Source: Rhodospirillales bacterium (GTDB taxonomy: Bacteria > Pseudomonadota > Alphaproteobacteria > Rhodospirillales > Casp-alpha2). From it: a stretch of 64,000 bases of DNA. A program made the translations under genes and the position numbers. The notes beneath the pieces are model-generated. The model saw nothing but the letters and a program-made list of their open reading frames with translations, did not search any database and was not told the origin of the DNA. Positions 17,711 to 26,154 of this stretch are shown piece by piece. How positions within the stretch are numbered: position 1 is the stretch's first letter; the number at the start of each line of letters is the position of its first letter. Location: assembly GCA_017644185.1 (NCBI GenBank), contig JAEPMA010000004.1, positions 309,309 through 373,308 on the forward strand, in the 5' to 3' direction.

Positions 17711-18945
17711 CGTATCTCAAGGCCATATCCCGCGTCGTGTGGCGGCTGCTGTTCGTGATCGCCGCCTACCCGTTGCTGTGGGTGATGGAGCCGTTCGTGC
17801 GTATCCGTCTTGGCTATATTTCCAATCAGCGGATCGGCCATCTGACGATAAACACCGAAGTGTTCATCCGCCGCAACACCGTACGCGGCTGGCCGGCCCG
17901 GACCGTATATCTGTTCACCACCTCGGATCCCGCCAACCGGCAGATGCTGGAGATGTACAAGCGCCGCCTGAATATCTACGAGAGCGCGCTGCTCAGCCAC
18001 ATCTTCTTTGCCTGCCGCAGCCTGTTGCAAAAGACCCGGTTTTACCAGCCGATCACCTGGAGCTTCGCGGACAAAACCCCCGAAACCATCGCCACCTTCA
18101 ATCAACCCATCGAGACCGTGTCGTTCACCGCCGAGGAAGAAAAGCGGGGCCAGGCGCTTCTGGAGGAAATGGGCATCGGTTCGGACGACTGGTTCGCCTG
18201 CTGCCACGCCCGCGACGACGCGTATCTTTATAACTGGCGGCCTCACCTGGCCGATCACTGGGACATCACCAGGATTCGCAACGCCGACATCGAGGATTTC
18301 CGCGACGCGATGGAGCACATCACCGCGACGCGTGGGTTCGCCGTCCGGGTCGGTGCCATGGTCGACAAGCCTTTTGCCGACAACGGCAATACCCGGATCA
18401 TCGATTATGCGACGAAGTACAGGACCGATTTCGGCGACATCTATCTTGGCGCAAAGAGCCGGTTCTTCCTGGCGTCGAATTCCGGTGTCGTGAACATCCC
18501 GCTGGTCTTCAACAAACCCGTCGCGATGGCCAACCTGATCCCGCTCTCGGCCGTGGTCTATCGTTCGTACGATCTCTGCATACCCCAGACGGTCGTGCGT
18601 ACCGATACCGGCGAGCAGGTGCCCTACCCGTCACTTGTCGAACTCGGCCTGTTCGAACGCGAGCGTGCGAGCGATACCGAGGACATCTTGAAGGCGAACG
18701 GACTCAGCACCGTCAAAAACACACCGGAAGATATCCGCGCGCTCTGCGACGACATGATGCGCAAGCTGGACGGCGAACAGCCGTCCGCCGAAGCGCGCGA
18801 GCTTCAGCTGGAGTTCCAGCGCCGGTGTCACAATTACTACGGCGTCGATACGGGCCTCGGTTTTGTCGCGCCGAGCTTCGCGCTCAAATACAAGCACCTC
18901 ATCACCGACGACGCGGCGCCGATATCCGCGTCACGCAGCGCCTGA
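17707..18945 (+). CDS. TIGR04372-type glycosyltransferase (paralogue of preceding gene)
   Basis: 412 residues with the same order of features as its neighbour: a hydrophobic N-terminus (LLFVIAAYPLLWVM), 'IRLGYISNQRIGHL', 'FACCHARDDAYLY', and 'FGDIYLGAKSRFFLASNSGVVNI'. The TTG start lies in a TTGA overlap with the upstream stop. The tandem arrangement suggests duplication and successive or alternative sugar additions. A 56 bp gap follows before the next gene. Confidence 0.65.
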   Translation: MTYLKAISRVVWRLLFVIAAYPLLWVMEPFVRIRLGYISNQRIGHLTINTEVFIRRNTVRGWPARTVYLFTTSDPANRQMLEMYKRRLNIYESALLSHIFFACRSLLQKTRFYQPITWSFADKTPETIATFNQPIETVSFTAEEEKRGQALLEEMGIGSDDWFACCHARDDAYLYNWRPHLADHWDITRIRNADIEDFRDAMEHITATRGFAVRVGAMVDKPFADNGNTRIIDYATKYRTDFGDIYLGAKSRFFLASNSGVVNIPLVFNKPVAMANLIPLSAVVYRSYDLCIPQTVVRTDTGEQVPYPSLVELGLFERERASDTEDILKANGLSTVKNTPEDIRALCDDMMRKLDGEQPSAEARELQLEFQRRCHNYYGVDTGLGFVAPSFALKYKHLITDDAAPISASRSA

Positions 18946-19001
18946 ACGGCGACCGCAGGGTCGGGCCACAACACTCTCTCAAGGATCCAGGGAAACTCTC
19001 A

Positions 19002-19742
19002 ATGAAAAGCATCATCCTCGCCGCCGGGCTGGCTTCCCGGCTTCGTCCCCTGACCGAAGCGCGGCCGAAATGCCTTCTGGAACTGCATGGCCGGGCCATC
19101 ATGGACTATCAACTGGCGACATTGAGTGCGGTCGGCGTGACAGACGTCACGGTCATTACCGGGCACATGGGCGACAAGATCCGCGATGCGATGGGCTCGC
19201 GGGTCAATTACGCGACCTACGAGGACTACGAAAAGACCAACAACCTCTACACCATGCATGCATGCGCCGATCTCTTGGACGACGAGTGTATCGTCATGTT
19301 TTCCGATGTCCTGATTCCGGAAGCGGCGATGCGGAAGCTGGTGGAGACGCCGGACGATTTCGCGCTTCTCGTCGACACCAGCCGCGTCCTCGCCGGCACC
19401 ATGCGTATTCAGGTCGACGACAACGGCATCACCGATCTCGGCGGGCACATTCCGGTCGATTACGGCATCGGCAATTTCGTCGGGATCGCCAAATACTCCA
19501 AGGCGGGTGCCGCGATGCTGCGCGACGAAATCGCCCGCATGGTTGCCGAAGGGGGCCACGAACAGGTTTACTACGTTCAGGCCCTGCCGCGTCTTGCGCG
19601 CACCGGTACGGCCGTGCGGCCAGTCGAGATCGGCACGCCCTGGCTTGAAGTGGACGACGCGAGCGATTATGCGGCGGCCAAGAACGAGACGTTCTATCTT
19701 GGCGCCCAGGACGGCGGCACGTCCCGCACAGGTACCGAATAA
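19002..19742 (+). CDS. LicC/phosphonate-type CTP-dependent nucleotidyltransferase
   Basis: 246 residues. The nucleotide-binding signature is intact (LAAGLASRLRPLTEARPKC, residues 6-24), followed by 'YEKTNNLYTMHA', which recalls LicC ('…YKTNN.YS'), and 'VMFSDVLI' with the metal-binding Asp. Such enzymes make CDP-choline or CMP-phosphonates such as CMP-aminoethylphosphonate. It opens the phosphonate-like module and has a good ribosome site (AAGGATCCAGGGA). Its stop shares a base with the next start. It may perform the activation expected of the PEP-mutase fusion, whose own nucleotidyltransferase loop is altered. Confidence 0.75.
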   Translation: MKSIILAAGLASRLRPLTEARPKCLLELHGRAIMDYQLATLSAVGVTDVTVITGHMGDKIRDAMGSRVNYATYEDYEKTNNLYTMHACADLLDDECIVMFSDVLIPEAAMRKLVETPDDFALLVDTSRVLAGTMRIQVDDNGITDLGGHIPVDYGIGNFVGIAKYSKAGAAMLRDEIARMVAEGGHEQVYYVQALPRLARTGTAVRPVEIGTPWLEVDDASDYAAAKNETFYLGAQDGGTSRTGTE

Positions 19743-21745
19743 TGTGCGGTATCGCAGGCCTTATTGAACTCTCCGGACGCAGCGCCGACGCGGCGGTGGT
19801 CGCCGCCATGCGCGATGCGCTCGCCCACCGGGGCCCGGACGCCTACGGGATCTGGACCGACGGTCCCGTCGGCCTCGGGCATCGGCGGCTGTCGATCATC
19901 GATATCGCCGACGGCGCCCAGCCGATGCATGACCCGGACACGGGTGCGGTCCTCACATACAACGGCGAGATCTACAATTTCCGTGAAATCCGCGACACCC
20001 TCGAACAGCGCGGACATAAATTCAAAACACACTCAGATACCGAAGTCCTGCTCCGTTCGTATGTCGAGTGGGGCGAAGACATGTGCGCGCACTTCAACGG
20101 CATGTTCGCCTTCGCGATCTGGGATCCGCGCGAGCTCAAGCTCGTCATGGCGCGCGACCGTCTTGGGATCAAACCGCTGTACTGGACCCGGATCGGCGAC
20201 ACGTTCGCGTTCGCATCCGAGAACAAGGCCTTCATGGCCCACCCTGATTTCGTCGCCGAAGCGAACCTCGACGGTGTGTCGAGCTACCTGACGTTCCGCC
20301 AGGCGGTCTGGGATATCTGCTTCTTCAAGAACGTCAACAAACTGCTCCCCGGGCATATGCTGGTGTTGAAGGACGGCGACGTAAAAACCCGTGCCTACTG
20401 GTCGTTGCCTGTACCCAACCCAGGCCCGGATCTCGGCGAGGATGTTTATCTGGAAAACGCCCAGGCCCTGCTTTCGAAAGCGGTCAAGCGGCGCATGATC
20501 GCCGACGTGCCGGTCGGCTCCTACCTTAGCGGCGGTCTCGATTCGAGCATCATCGCCGCGATGATGATCGAACACACCGACCGTCAGGTGCCGACGTTCT
20601 CGGTCGGCTACATCGAGGAAGGATACGACGAGGAAGGCTTCGCGCGCGCCGTCGCCGATCATGTCGGTACCCGGCACGAGCATCTGACCCTGGCACAGGA
20701 TGACTACCTGAACACCTGGCGCAGCCTCATCAAGATCAACGACATCCCGATCTCGATCCCGCACGAGGTCGCGCTCTATCAGCTTTCCGCGCACATGAAG
20801 AAATCCGTCAGCGTCGCGCTTTCGGGCGAGGGCGCGGACGAACTGTTCGGCGGATACGGCCGGGTCCAACGCTCGCCGATGGACTGGAAGAAGATTGCCG
20901 CCGTCCGCGGCGCGCTCGGCGGTCCGCTTGCTGACAAGCTTTCCGGGCTTTCGATGTTCAAGGATACCGCGGTCTCGCAACTCGGTTGCGCCAGCCATAT
21001 GAATCACTTCTTCGATGCATATAACTGGATGCCGTTCGAAGAGAAATGGGGGCTGATGACCGACGACGCCCGCCACGAGATTGATAACGATGCACGCACG
21101 ATCGGTGTGTTCGCCAACCTGTTCGACAGCACCGCCGGCGCCGATCCGTACGACCGCATTCTTCACGTTTTCCAGAAAATCCACCTCGGCTGCCTGCTCG
21201 ACCGTCTCGACATGATGAGCATGGCGTCGGGGCTCGAAGCCCGTGTGCCGTTCGTGGATCACGAACTGATCGAGTACGTCATCCAGATCCCGGTCCACCA
21301 CAAGATGCGCTGGAACTCACGGCTGTCGCATGCGCGCGCCTTGTTCCATTCCTCCTTCAAGGCCTCCGAATGGCTCGACACCAACAAGTACCTGCTGCGC
21401 CGGATCGGCGACCGGTTGTTGCCGTCCGAGATTTCGCGCCGTAAGAAACTGGGTTTCCCGACGCCGCTCGATTCCTGGTTCCAGGGCAATATGAAGGATG
21501 TCGCGATGGATCTTCTGCTCGATCGCAAGGCGCGTGAGCGCGGCATCTTTGACCCGCAAAAGGTGGAGCGTTTCCTCGCCCACCGCCAGGACCTGCCTTA
21601 CGACTTCTACGGCAAGAAGGTCTGGATGATGATGAACATCGAGCTTTGGTTCCGTGAAGTCATCGAGCAGCCGGCGATCCGGTCCGGCGGGCATGTACCG
21701 TCAATCACCACTTCCGACGACTCACAACAGGTAACAGTTCAATGA
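19742..21745 (+). CDS. asnB: AsnB-type glutamine-hydrolysing amidotransferase
   Basis: 667 residues. Cys2 (MCGIAG) is the N-terminal glutaminase nucleophile, 'RGPDAYG' and 'NGEIYN' complete that domain, and 'LSGGLDSS' (about 261-268) is the ATP-pyrophosphatase loop of the synthetase domain. It could be asparagine synthetase, but in glycan loci such proteins often amidate a sugar acid or other carboxylate. Its position between a LicC-like enzyme and a CysC-like kinase suggests amidation of a phosphonate or sugar intermediate. Overlaps the next gene by 4 bp (ATGA). Confidence 0.8.
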   Translation: MCGIAGLIELSGRSADAAVVAAMRDALAHRGPDAYGIWTDGPVGLGHRRLSIIDIADGAQPMHDPDTGAVLTYNGEIYNFREIRDTLEQRGHKFKTHSDTEVLLRSYVEWGEDMCAHFNGMFAFAIWDPRELKLVMARDRLGIKPLYWTRIGDTFAFASENKAFMAHPDFVAEANLDGVSSYLTFRQAVWDICFFKNVNKLLPGHMLVLKDGDVKTRAYWSLPVPNPGPDLGEDVYLENAQALLSKAVKRRMIADVPVGSYLSGGLDSSIIAAMMIEHTDRQVPTFSVGYIEEGYDEEGFARAVADHVGTRHEHLTLAQDDYLNTWRSLIKINDIPISIPHEVALYQLSAHMKKSVSVALSGEGADELFGGYGRVQRSPMDWKKIAAVRGALGGPLADKLSGLSMFKDTAVSQLGCASHMNHFFDAYNWMPFEEKWGLMTDDARHEIDNDARTIGVFANLFDSTAGADPYDRILHVFQKIHLGCLLDRLDMMSMASGLEARVPFVDHELIEYVIQIPVHHKMRWNSRLSHARALFHSSFKASEWLDTNKYLLRRIGDRLLPSEISRRKKLGFPTPLDSWFQGNMKDVAMDLLLDRKARERGIFDPQKVERFLAHRQDLPYDFYGKKVWMMMNIELWFREVIEQPAIRSGGHVPSITTSDDSQQVTVQ

Positions 21746-22347
21746 ATAACCCCTCCGGGCAACGCAGCATCGCGGCGCCCTCACACGTTGTCGAGCGCGG
21801 CCACGCGCTCTGGCTATTCGGCCCGCCGGCCGCAGGCAAGACCACGGTCGCGACCGCCCTCAAGAAAGCGCTCGAGGCCCGTGATGTTCCGGTCGTTCTG
21901 TTCGACGGCGATATCACCCGCGAGATCGTCGCACAGGGCCTTGGCCGTTCGATCGAAGAGCGCAAGCTGATCACGCATCGCTACAGCGCCCTGACGTCTT
22001 ACCTGACGGAAAGCCGGATCATCGTGATCCTGGCGGCGATCAACCACACCAACGAGCAGCGCGCATACGCGCGCGCGCATCATCCGGACGGACAGTTCGG
22101 GCTGGTTTGGGTGAAAACGGATATCGACGTCTGCATGGCGCGGGACCCGAAGGGACTTTATTCCCGCGCCAAGAAAGTGCTGGCGGCAGGGAACGCACCT
22201 GAAGTCGTCGGCATGGACATTCCGTTCGAAGACCCGACGGACGCCGAAGTAACGGTCGCGACGCTGGATATGTCGCCCGAGCAGGCCGCAGAGAAAATCA
22301 TCGCGTATTTGATCGAATGCGGCTCTATCCGGACGGTTGGTGACTGA
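21742..22347 (+). CDS. APS-kinase-like (CysC family) P-loop kinase
   Basis: 201 residues with Walker A GPPAAGKTT (27-35), 'FDGDITRE' (compare the CysC DGDN/R element) and 'RDPKGLYSRAKK', a hallmark of APS kinases. It may be a true adenylylsulfate kinase, but there is no ATP sulfurylase. C. jejuni Cj1415 shows that this fold can phosphorylate the 3'-OH of a cytidine diphosphate donor. Here, inside the phosphonate module, a CMP-phosphonate 3'-kinase is a plausible alternative. It differs clearly from the other CysC-like gene at 31684. Confidence 0.72.
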   Translation: MNNPSGQRSIAAPSHVVERGHALWLFGPPAAGKTTVATALKKALEARDVPVVLFDGDITREIVAQGLGRSIEERKLITHRYSALTSYLTESRIIVILAAINHTNEQRAYARAHHPDGQFGLVWVKTDIDVCMARDPKGLYSRAKKVLAAGNAPEVVGMDIPFEDPTDAEVTVATLDMSPEQAAEKIIAYLIECGSIRTVGD

Positions 22348-22358
22348 CGTCTGAGAAG

Positions 22359-24149
22359 ATGCTCGAAGTCGTCAGAAAATCACTTTTCTTCATTGATCGA
22401 TCAACGCGCTGGCAGGCCGTTGGCATTACCGGCGTGATGATCGTCGGCACTGCGCTGGAAGCGCTTGGTATCGGTCTCGTATTTCCGCTCGTCGAGGTAA
22501 TCGTCGACCCAAGCGCGCTCGGCAAAAGCCAATGGGCCCCTATGATTTTCGATGATATCGAAACCATCGAACACGCAACCGCGATGTTCATTCTGACCGG
22601 CTTGTTCTTTGCCGCAATCGTGTTCAAGAACCTCGTCCTGCTGCTGAGCTTCGTTCTGCAAGGCAGGTTCTTCGCCCAGAACGAGGCGATGCTCGCGCAC
22701 CGGCTTTTTTCCCATTACCTGCATGGCGATTACCGCCGCCTTTTGACACGCAACTCGTCGGATCTGATCAACAATATCGTGGCGACGACGACATCGGTTT
22801 ACACGCACGCGATCCGCAGCATCATCACGCTGGCGACCGAGTCGATTCTTCTTGTAGTGGTCGCCGCGATCCTGCTCTACGCCAGCCCGTTGATGACACT
22901 GAGCGCCATCGCTCTGATGTGCGTGGCAATTTCCGTCATCTATCTTATTACGCGGCACCGTGTCGTGATCTGGGGCCGCCGCGCCGTGGAATTACGCCAA
23001 CAAATCCTGCAACGGCTGCAACAGGGGTTGCATAGCATTAAAGAGGTCCGCGTTTTCGGGCGGGAGGCGTTCCTGCTCGACGGCTTCAAGCACGAGCGGC
23101 GCGAACTCGCCGATGTCACCGCCAAGACTTTCGTGATGGGGAACGTGCCGCGCCTGTGGATCGAGACGGTCACACTTGGCGGCATTGTATTCGGTATTTG
23201 CTACGCCATTTCGCTCGGCTCGACGACCAACAGTCTTTTCCCCGTGATCGCATTGTTTGCGGCCGCGGTGTTCAGGCTGATCCCATCGTTCAACCGCATC
23301 CTGATGGCGATGAACGCGCTGCGTGGCGGCACCTACCCCGTATTGACGTTGTACGCCGACCTGACCGAAGGTGACGGGGAGGCGGTGGTGCGTCATGCCG
23401 ACGCACCGATGCCGTTCAACGATACGATAGAACTCCGGAACGTGTCTTTCTCCTATCCGGAATCGGCCGGCGCCGCGGCAAGGGATATCACCCTGACCAT
23501 CAAACACGGCGAGACCATCGGCCTGGTCGGTCCATCCGGGGCTGGAAAGACGACGCTCGCCGACATCATCCTCGGCCTGCTGCCCACCGATACCGGCAGC
23601 GTGTTCGTAGACGGCAAGGACATCACCACGAACGTTCGCGCCTGGCAACTTTGCCTCGGCTACGTGCCGCAGACCGTCTACCTCAGTGACGACAGCCTGC
23701 GCCGGAATGTCGCGTTCGGAGAGCCCGACGACAAGATCGACGACGAACGCGTGCTGAAAGTTCTGTCCATGGCGCAGCTCGAACAACTGATAAAGGAATT
23801 GCCGCAGGGTCTTGATACCAATGTCGGCGATCGCGGCACGCGGCTGTCCGGCGGTCAGCGTCAACGTGTCGGGATTGCCCGGGCCCTTTATCATGACCCT
23901 GAAGTCCTTGTTCTCGATGAAGCAACCTCATCGTTGGATAGCGAAGCCGAGTTCGAAATCTCGCGCGCCATCGAACGGCTCGGGCGTAACAAAACAATCA
24001 TCATCGTCGCCCACAGACTGAGTACACTTCGCTCGTGCGACCGCCTCGTCTTCATGACCGATGGTCGGGTCGCCGATGTCGGGTCGTTCAAGTCTCTTGA
24101 GCAGAACAATCCGGCTTTTAAGAAGCTTCTCGAATTATCGAAATTCTGA
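22359..24149 (+). CDS. PglK-like ABC transporter (lipid-linked glycan flippase/exporter)
   Basis: 596 residues. The N-terminal half has six predicted membrane segments and '[13 protein letters not shown]', similar to PglK ('LYRLMPSANRII'). The ATPase domain has Walker [10 protein letters not shown] (about 391-399), signature LSGGQRQR and Walker [13 protein letters not shown]. It is a half-transporter, so it should act as a homodimer. No Wzx flippase was found in the window, so this is the best candidate to translocate the undecaprenyl-linked glycan. It starts 11 bp after the CysC-like gene. Confidence 0.8.
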   Translation: MLEVVRKSLFFIDRSTRWQAVGITGVMIVGTALEALGIGLVFPLVEVIVDPSALGKSQWAPMIFDDIETIEHATAMFILTGLFFAAIVFKNLVLLLSFVLQGRFFAQNEAMLAHRLFSHYLHGDYRRLLTRNSSDLINNIVATTTSVYTHAIRSIITLATESILLVVVAAILLYASPLMTLSAIALMCVAISVIYLITRHRVVIWGRRAVELRQQILQRLQQGLHSIKEVRVFGREAFLLDGFKHERRELADVTAKTFVMGNVPRLWIETVTLGGIVFGICYAISLGSTTNSLFPVIALFAAAVFRLIPSFNRILMAMNALRGGTYPVLTLYADLTEGDGEAVVRHADAPMPFNDTIELRNVSFSYPESAGAAARDITLTIKHGETIGLVGPSGAGKTTLADIILGLLPTDTGSVFVDGKDITTNVRAWQLCLGYVPQTVYLSDDSLRRNVAFGEPDDKIDDERVLKVLSMAQLEQLIKELPQGLDTNVGDRGTRLSGGQRQRVGIARALYHDPEVLVLDEATSSLDSEAEFEISRAIERLGRNKTIIIVAHRLSTLRSCDRLVFMTDGRVADVGSFKSLEQNNPAFKKLLELSKF

Positions 24150-24181
24150 CATGCAACCCCGATCCAGGAAGGACGCGTGAA

Positions 24182-25843
24182 ATGAGCGCAGCAGTTAGGC
24201 CGAAGAAAGAGAACGGTATAGCCCCTTTATCCAATTTTCGCCGCTTCCGCGACATGCTGACGTCTCCGCAACTCGAGTTCATCATGGAGGCGCATAACGG
24301 CCTTTCAGCAAAGATCGTCGCCGAAGCCGGCTTCAAGGGTATTTGGGCATCGGGCCTTTCTATGTCCGCCGCGCTTGGTGTGCGCGACAACAACGAGGCG
24401 TCGTGGACGCAGATTCTCGAGGTGCTGGAGTTCATGGTCGACGCCTCGGAGCTGCCGATCCTCGTCGACGGCGATACCGGCTGGGGCAACTTTAACAACC
24501 TCCGCCGCGCCGTGAAGAAAATGTGCCAGCGCGGCATCGCCGGTATTTGCATCGAAGACAAACTGTTCCCAAAGACCAATTCGTTTATCGGAGACGGTCA
24601 GCCGCTGGCCGACATCGACGAGTTCTGCGGCAAGATCAAGGCCGGTAAGGACAGCCAGCTCGACGACGACTTCAGCATCGTTGCCAGGCTCGAGGCATTG
24701 ATCGCCGGGCGAGGCATGGAAGAAGCGCTGAGGCGGGCCGAAGCTTACCATGACGCAGGGGCCGACGCCGTGCTCATCCATTCCAAGAAAAGTACCGCCG
24801 ATGAAGTTCTGGAATTCACAAAGGAATGGGCCAACCGTTGCCCGGTCGTCATCGTCCCAACCAAGTATTATTCGACACCGACCGATGAATTCAGAAACGC
24901 CGGCATTTCGCTGGCGATCTGGGCGAACCACAACCTGCGCACGTCGATCGCTGCCATGCGCGAGACGACGGCACGTATCCATCGCGATCAGTCGCTCGCC
25001 GGGGTCGAGAATTCGATCGTTAGCGTTTCGGAGGTCTTCGCGCTTCAAGGGGCCGATGAACTCAAACAGGCCGAAGATCGTTATCTCACCAAAACGGGCA
25101 GCACCCGCAACGCGGTGGTTGTCGCCGCGACACGGGGCAAGGCGCTTGGCGCGCTGACCGAAGACCGCCCCAAATGCATGGTCGAGATTCGCAACAAGCC
25201 GCTCCTGACGCGCCTCGTCAATCTGCTGCGCGAAAGCGGCGTGCAACACCCGACGGTGGTCCGCGGCTATAAGAAAGAGATGGTCAATCTTCCCGCCATC
25301 GAGACGGTCGACAATGATTTTTTCGAGACGACCGGCCAGGCGGCGAGCCTCGCGTGTGCCGCCGGGAACATAAAAGACGAGTGCATCATCGCGCACGGTG
25401 ACATCCTGTTCCGCCAGCACTATCTGGATGAACTGTTCGCGACACCGGGCGATATCGTGATCGCCGTCGACGGCATGTGGGCAGACCGCAATTCAACGGC
25501 CGTGAACGGGGTGCGCAATTTCGTCAGATGCTCGCACCCGTTCGGACAGGACTTCATCGACGAAGATCCGGTCATCATGCAGTCTATGTCTAAGGACATG
25601 GACAGGGCTGACATATCGGGAGAGTGGATTGGTCTCGCGCGCGTATCGGGACGCGGTGCCGGAATCATCCGTGACATGCTTCAGGCCATGCAGGCCGACG
25701 GCTCCCTGCCGAAGGCCGATCTGCGCGACCTGTTCACCCGCATCGCGGCTGCGGGCCACGACATCCACGTCCACTACGTGGCCGGCCAGTGGCTCGACGT
25801 CGACGACCTCGCCGACGTCAACAACGCCGACCGGTTCCTGTAA
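24182..25843 (+). CDS. pepM: Phosphoenolpyruvate mutase fused to a nucleotidyltransferase domain
   Basis: 553 residues. Residues 1-300 are PEP mutase: '[18 protein letters not shown]' (58-75), 'DGDTGWGN' and the diagnostic [10 protein letters not shown] (125-134). The enzyme makes the C-P bond of phosphonopyruvate from PEP. Residues 309-553 resemble CTP-dependent nucleotidyltransferases, but the loop reads [12 protein letters not shown] (315-326) instead of AAGRGSRLGPLT, losing a Gly and the conserved Arg; PKC and HGDI persist. No phosphonopyruvate decarboxylase lies in the window. It has an AGGAAGG ribosome site and is the last gene of the phosphonate module, with a strong hairpin 16 bp downstream. 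Confidence 0.9.
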   Translation: MSAAVRPKKENGIAPLSNFRRFRDMLTSPQLEFIMEAHNGLSAKIVAEAGFKGIWASGLSMSAALGVRDNNEASWTQILEVLEFMVDASELPILVDGDTGWGNFNNLRRAVKKMCQRGIAGICIEDKLFPKTNSFIGDGQPLADIDEFCGKIKAGKDSQLDDDFSIVARLEALIAGRGMEEALRRAEAYHDAGADAVLIHSKKSTADEVLEFTKEWANRCPVVIVPTKYYSTPTDEFRNAGISLAIWANHNLRTSIAAMRETTARIHRDQSLAGVENSIVSVSEVFALQGADELKQAEDRYLTKTGSTRNAVVVAATRGKALGALTEDRPKCMVEIRNKPLLTRLVNLLRESGVQHPTVVRGYKKEMVNLPAIETVDNDFFETTGQAASLACAAGNIKDECIIAHGDILFRQHYLDELFATPGDIVIAVDGMWADRNSTAVNGVRNFVRCSHPFGQDFIDEDPVIMQSMSKDMDRADISGEWIGLARVSGRGAGIIRDMLQAMQADGSLPKADLRDLFTRIAAAGHDIHVHYVAGQWLDVDDLADVNNADRFL

Positions 25844-25858
25844 CTCAGGACCGCACCA

Positions 25859-25882
25859 GCTGCCGCCAGTTCTGGCGGCAGC
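25859..25882 (+). terminator. Strong hairpin downstream of pepM (possible terminator)
   Basis: A perfect 11 bp inverted repeat, GCTGCCGCCAG and CTGGCGGCAGC, separated by TT, sits 16 bp after the pepM stop. In RNA it would form a long G+C stem with a small loop. No U-run follows, so it is not a textbook intrinsic terminator. It could slow transcription or protect the 3' end of the upstream message. Confidence 0.45.
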
Positions 25883-25941
25883 CACGAACCCGCACGTGAC
25901 GGTTTCGCCCTCTCCCGCATGAGTGCGGAAACTCTGCACCC

Positions 25942-26031
25942 ATGGCCGCGCCCCGATGGTCGGCTCGATCATCCGCGGTCCTGATCGACCGCGGCGACCT
26001 GTCGATCAGCGGCACTTTGGTCTGGGATTAG
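25942..26031 (+). pseudogene. Possible degraded transposase N-terminal fragment (IS5-type)
   Basis: Translation from ATG 25942 gives '…SAVLIDRGDLSISGTLVWD' and then TAG. This resembles the start of IS5-family transposases, which commonly carry a segment of the form 'xALxxRGSLTxWxxxxxW'. Only about 30 codons are recognisable, and the reading frame is closed by TAG and, after about 20 more codons, TGA. No terminal inverted repeats could be assigned. The match is short and may be chance. Confidence 0.22.
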
Positions 26032-26154
26032 ATGATGTGGGGGCCGATGCAGGAAATGCTTCTGGCTGCCGACAAAGAGATCGTCGCGCAGTGACGGCGC
26101 GAACAGATTGCCGCAAGCCCCGTGCAAATTGAAATATGTGAAATCTGACTTAGA

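Larger units (their letters stand above)
25844..26154. other. Longest gene-free gap in the window, between the two phosphorus modules
   Basis: About 310 bp with no convincing intact gene on either strand. It holds the hairpin at 25859, a possible transposase remnant at 25942-26031, and an A+T-richer stretch at 26121-26154 just before the next gene. A weak promoter-like pair (TTGCCG at 26108, AAATAT at 26132, 18 bp apart) could drive the phosphoramidate genes. Nearly all other gaps in the window are under 60 bp. Confidence 0.6.

Noticed and set aside
20033..21301. Long open frame (422 codons) on the - strand inside the first AsnB gene
   Set aside because: It mirrors the codon pattern of a clear AsnB gene on the + strand. 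Such frames are common in high-G+C DNA and it carries no recognisable motif. The same applies to the minus-strand frames at 24305-25420, 57917-59554, 13331-14398 and 2868-3974.
21742..22347. Sulfate assimilation operon
   Set aside because: A CysC-like gene is present, but no ATP sulfurylase or PAPS reductase genes flank it. The neighbours are glycan and phosphonate genes.
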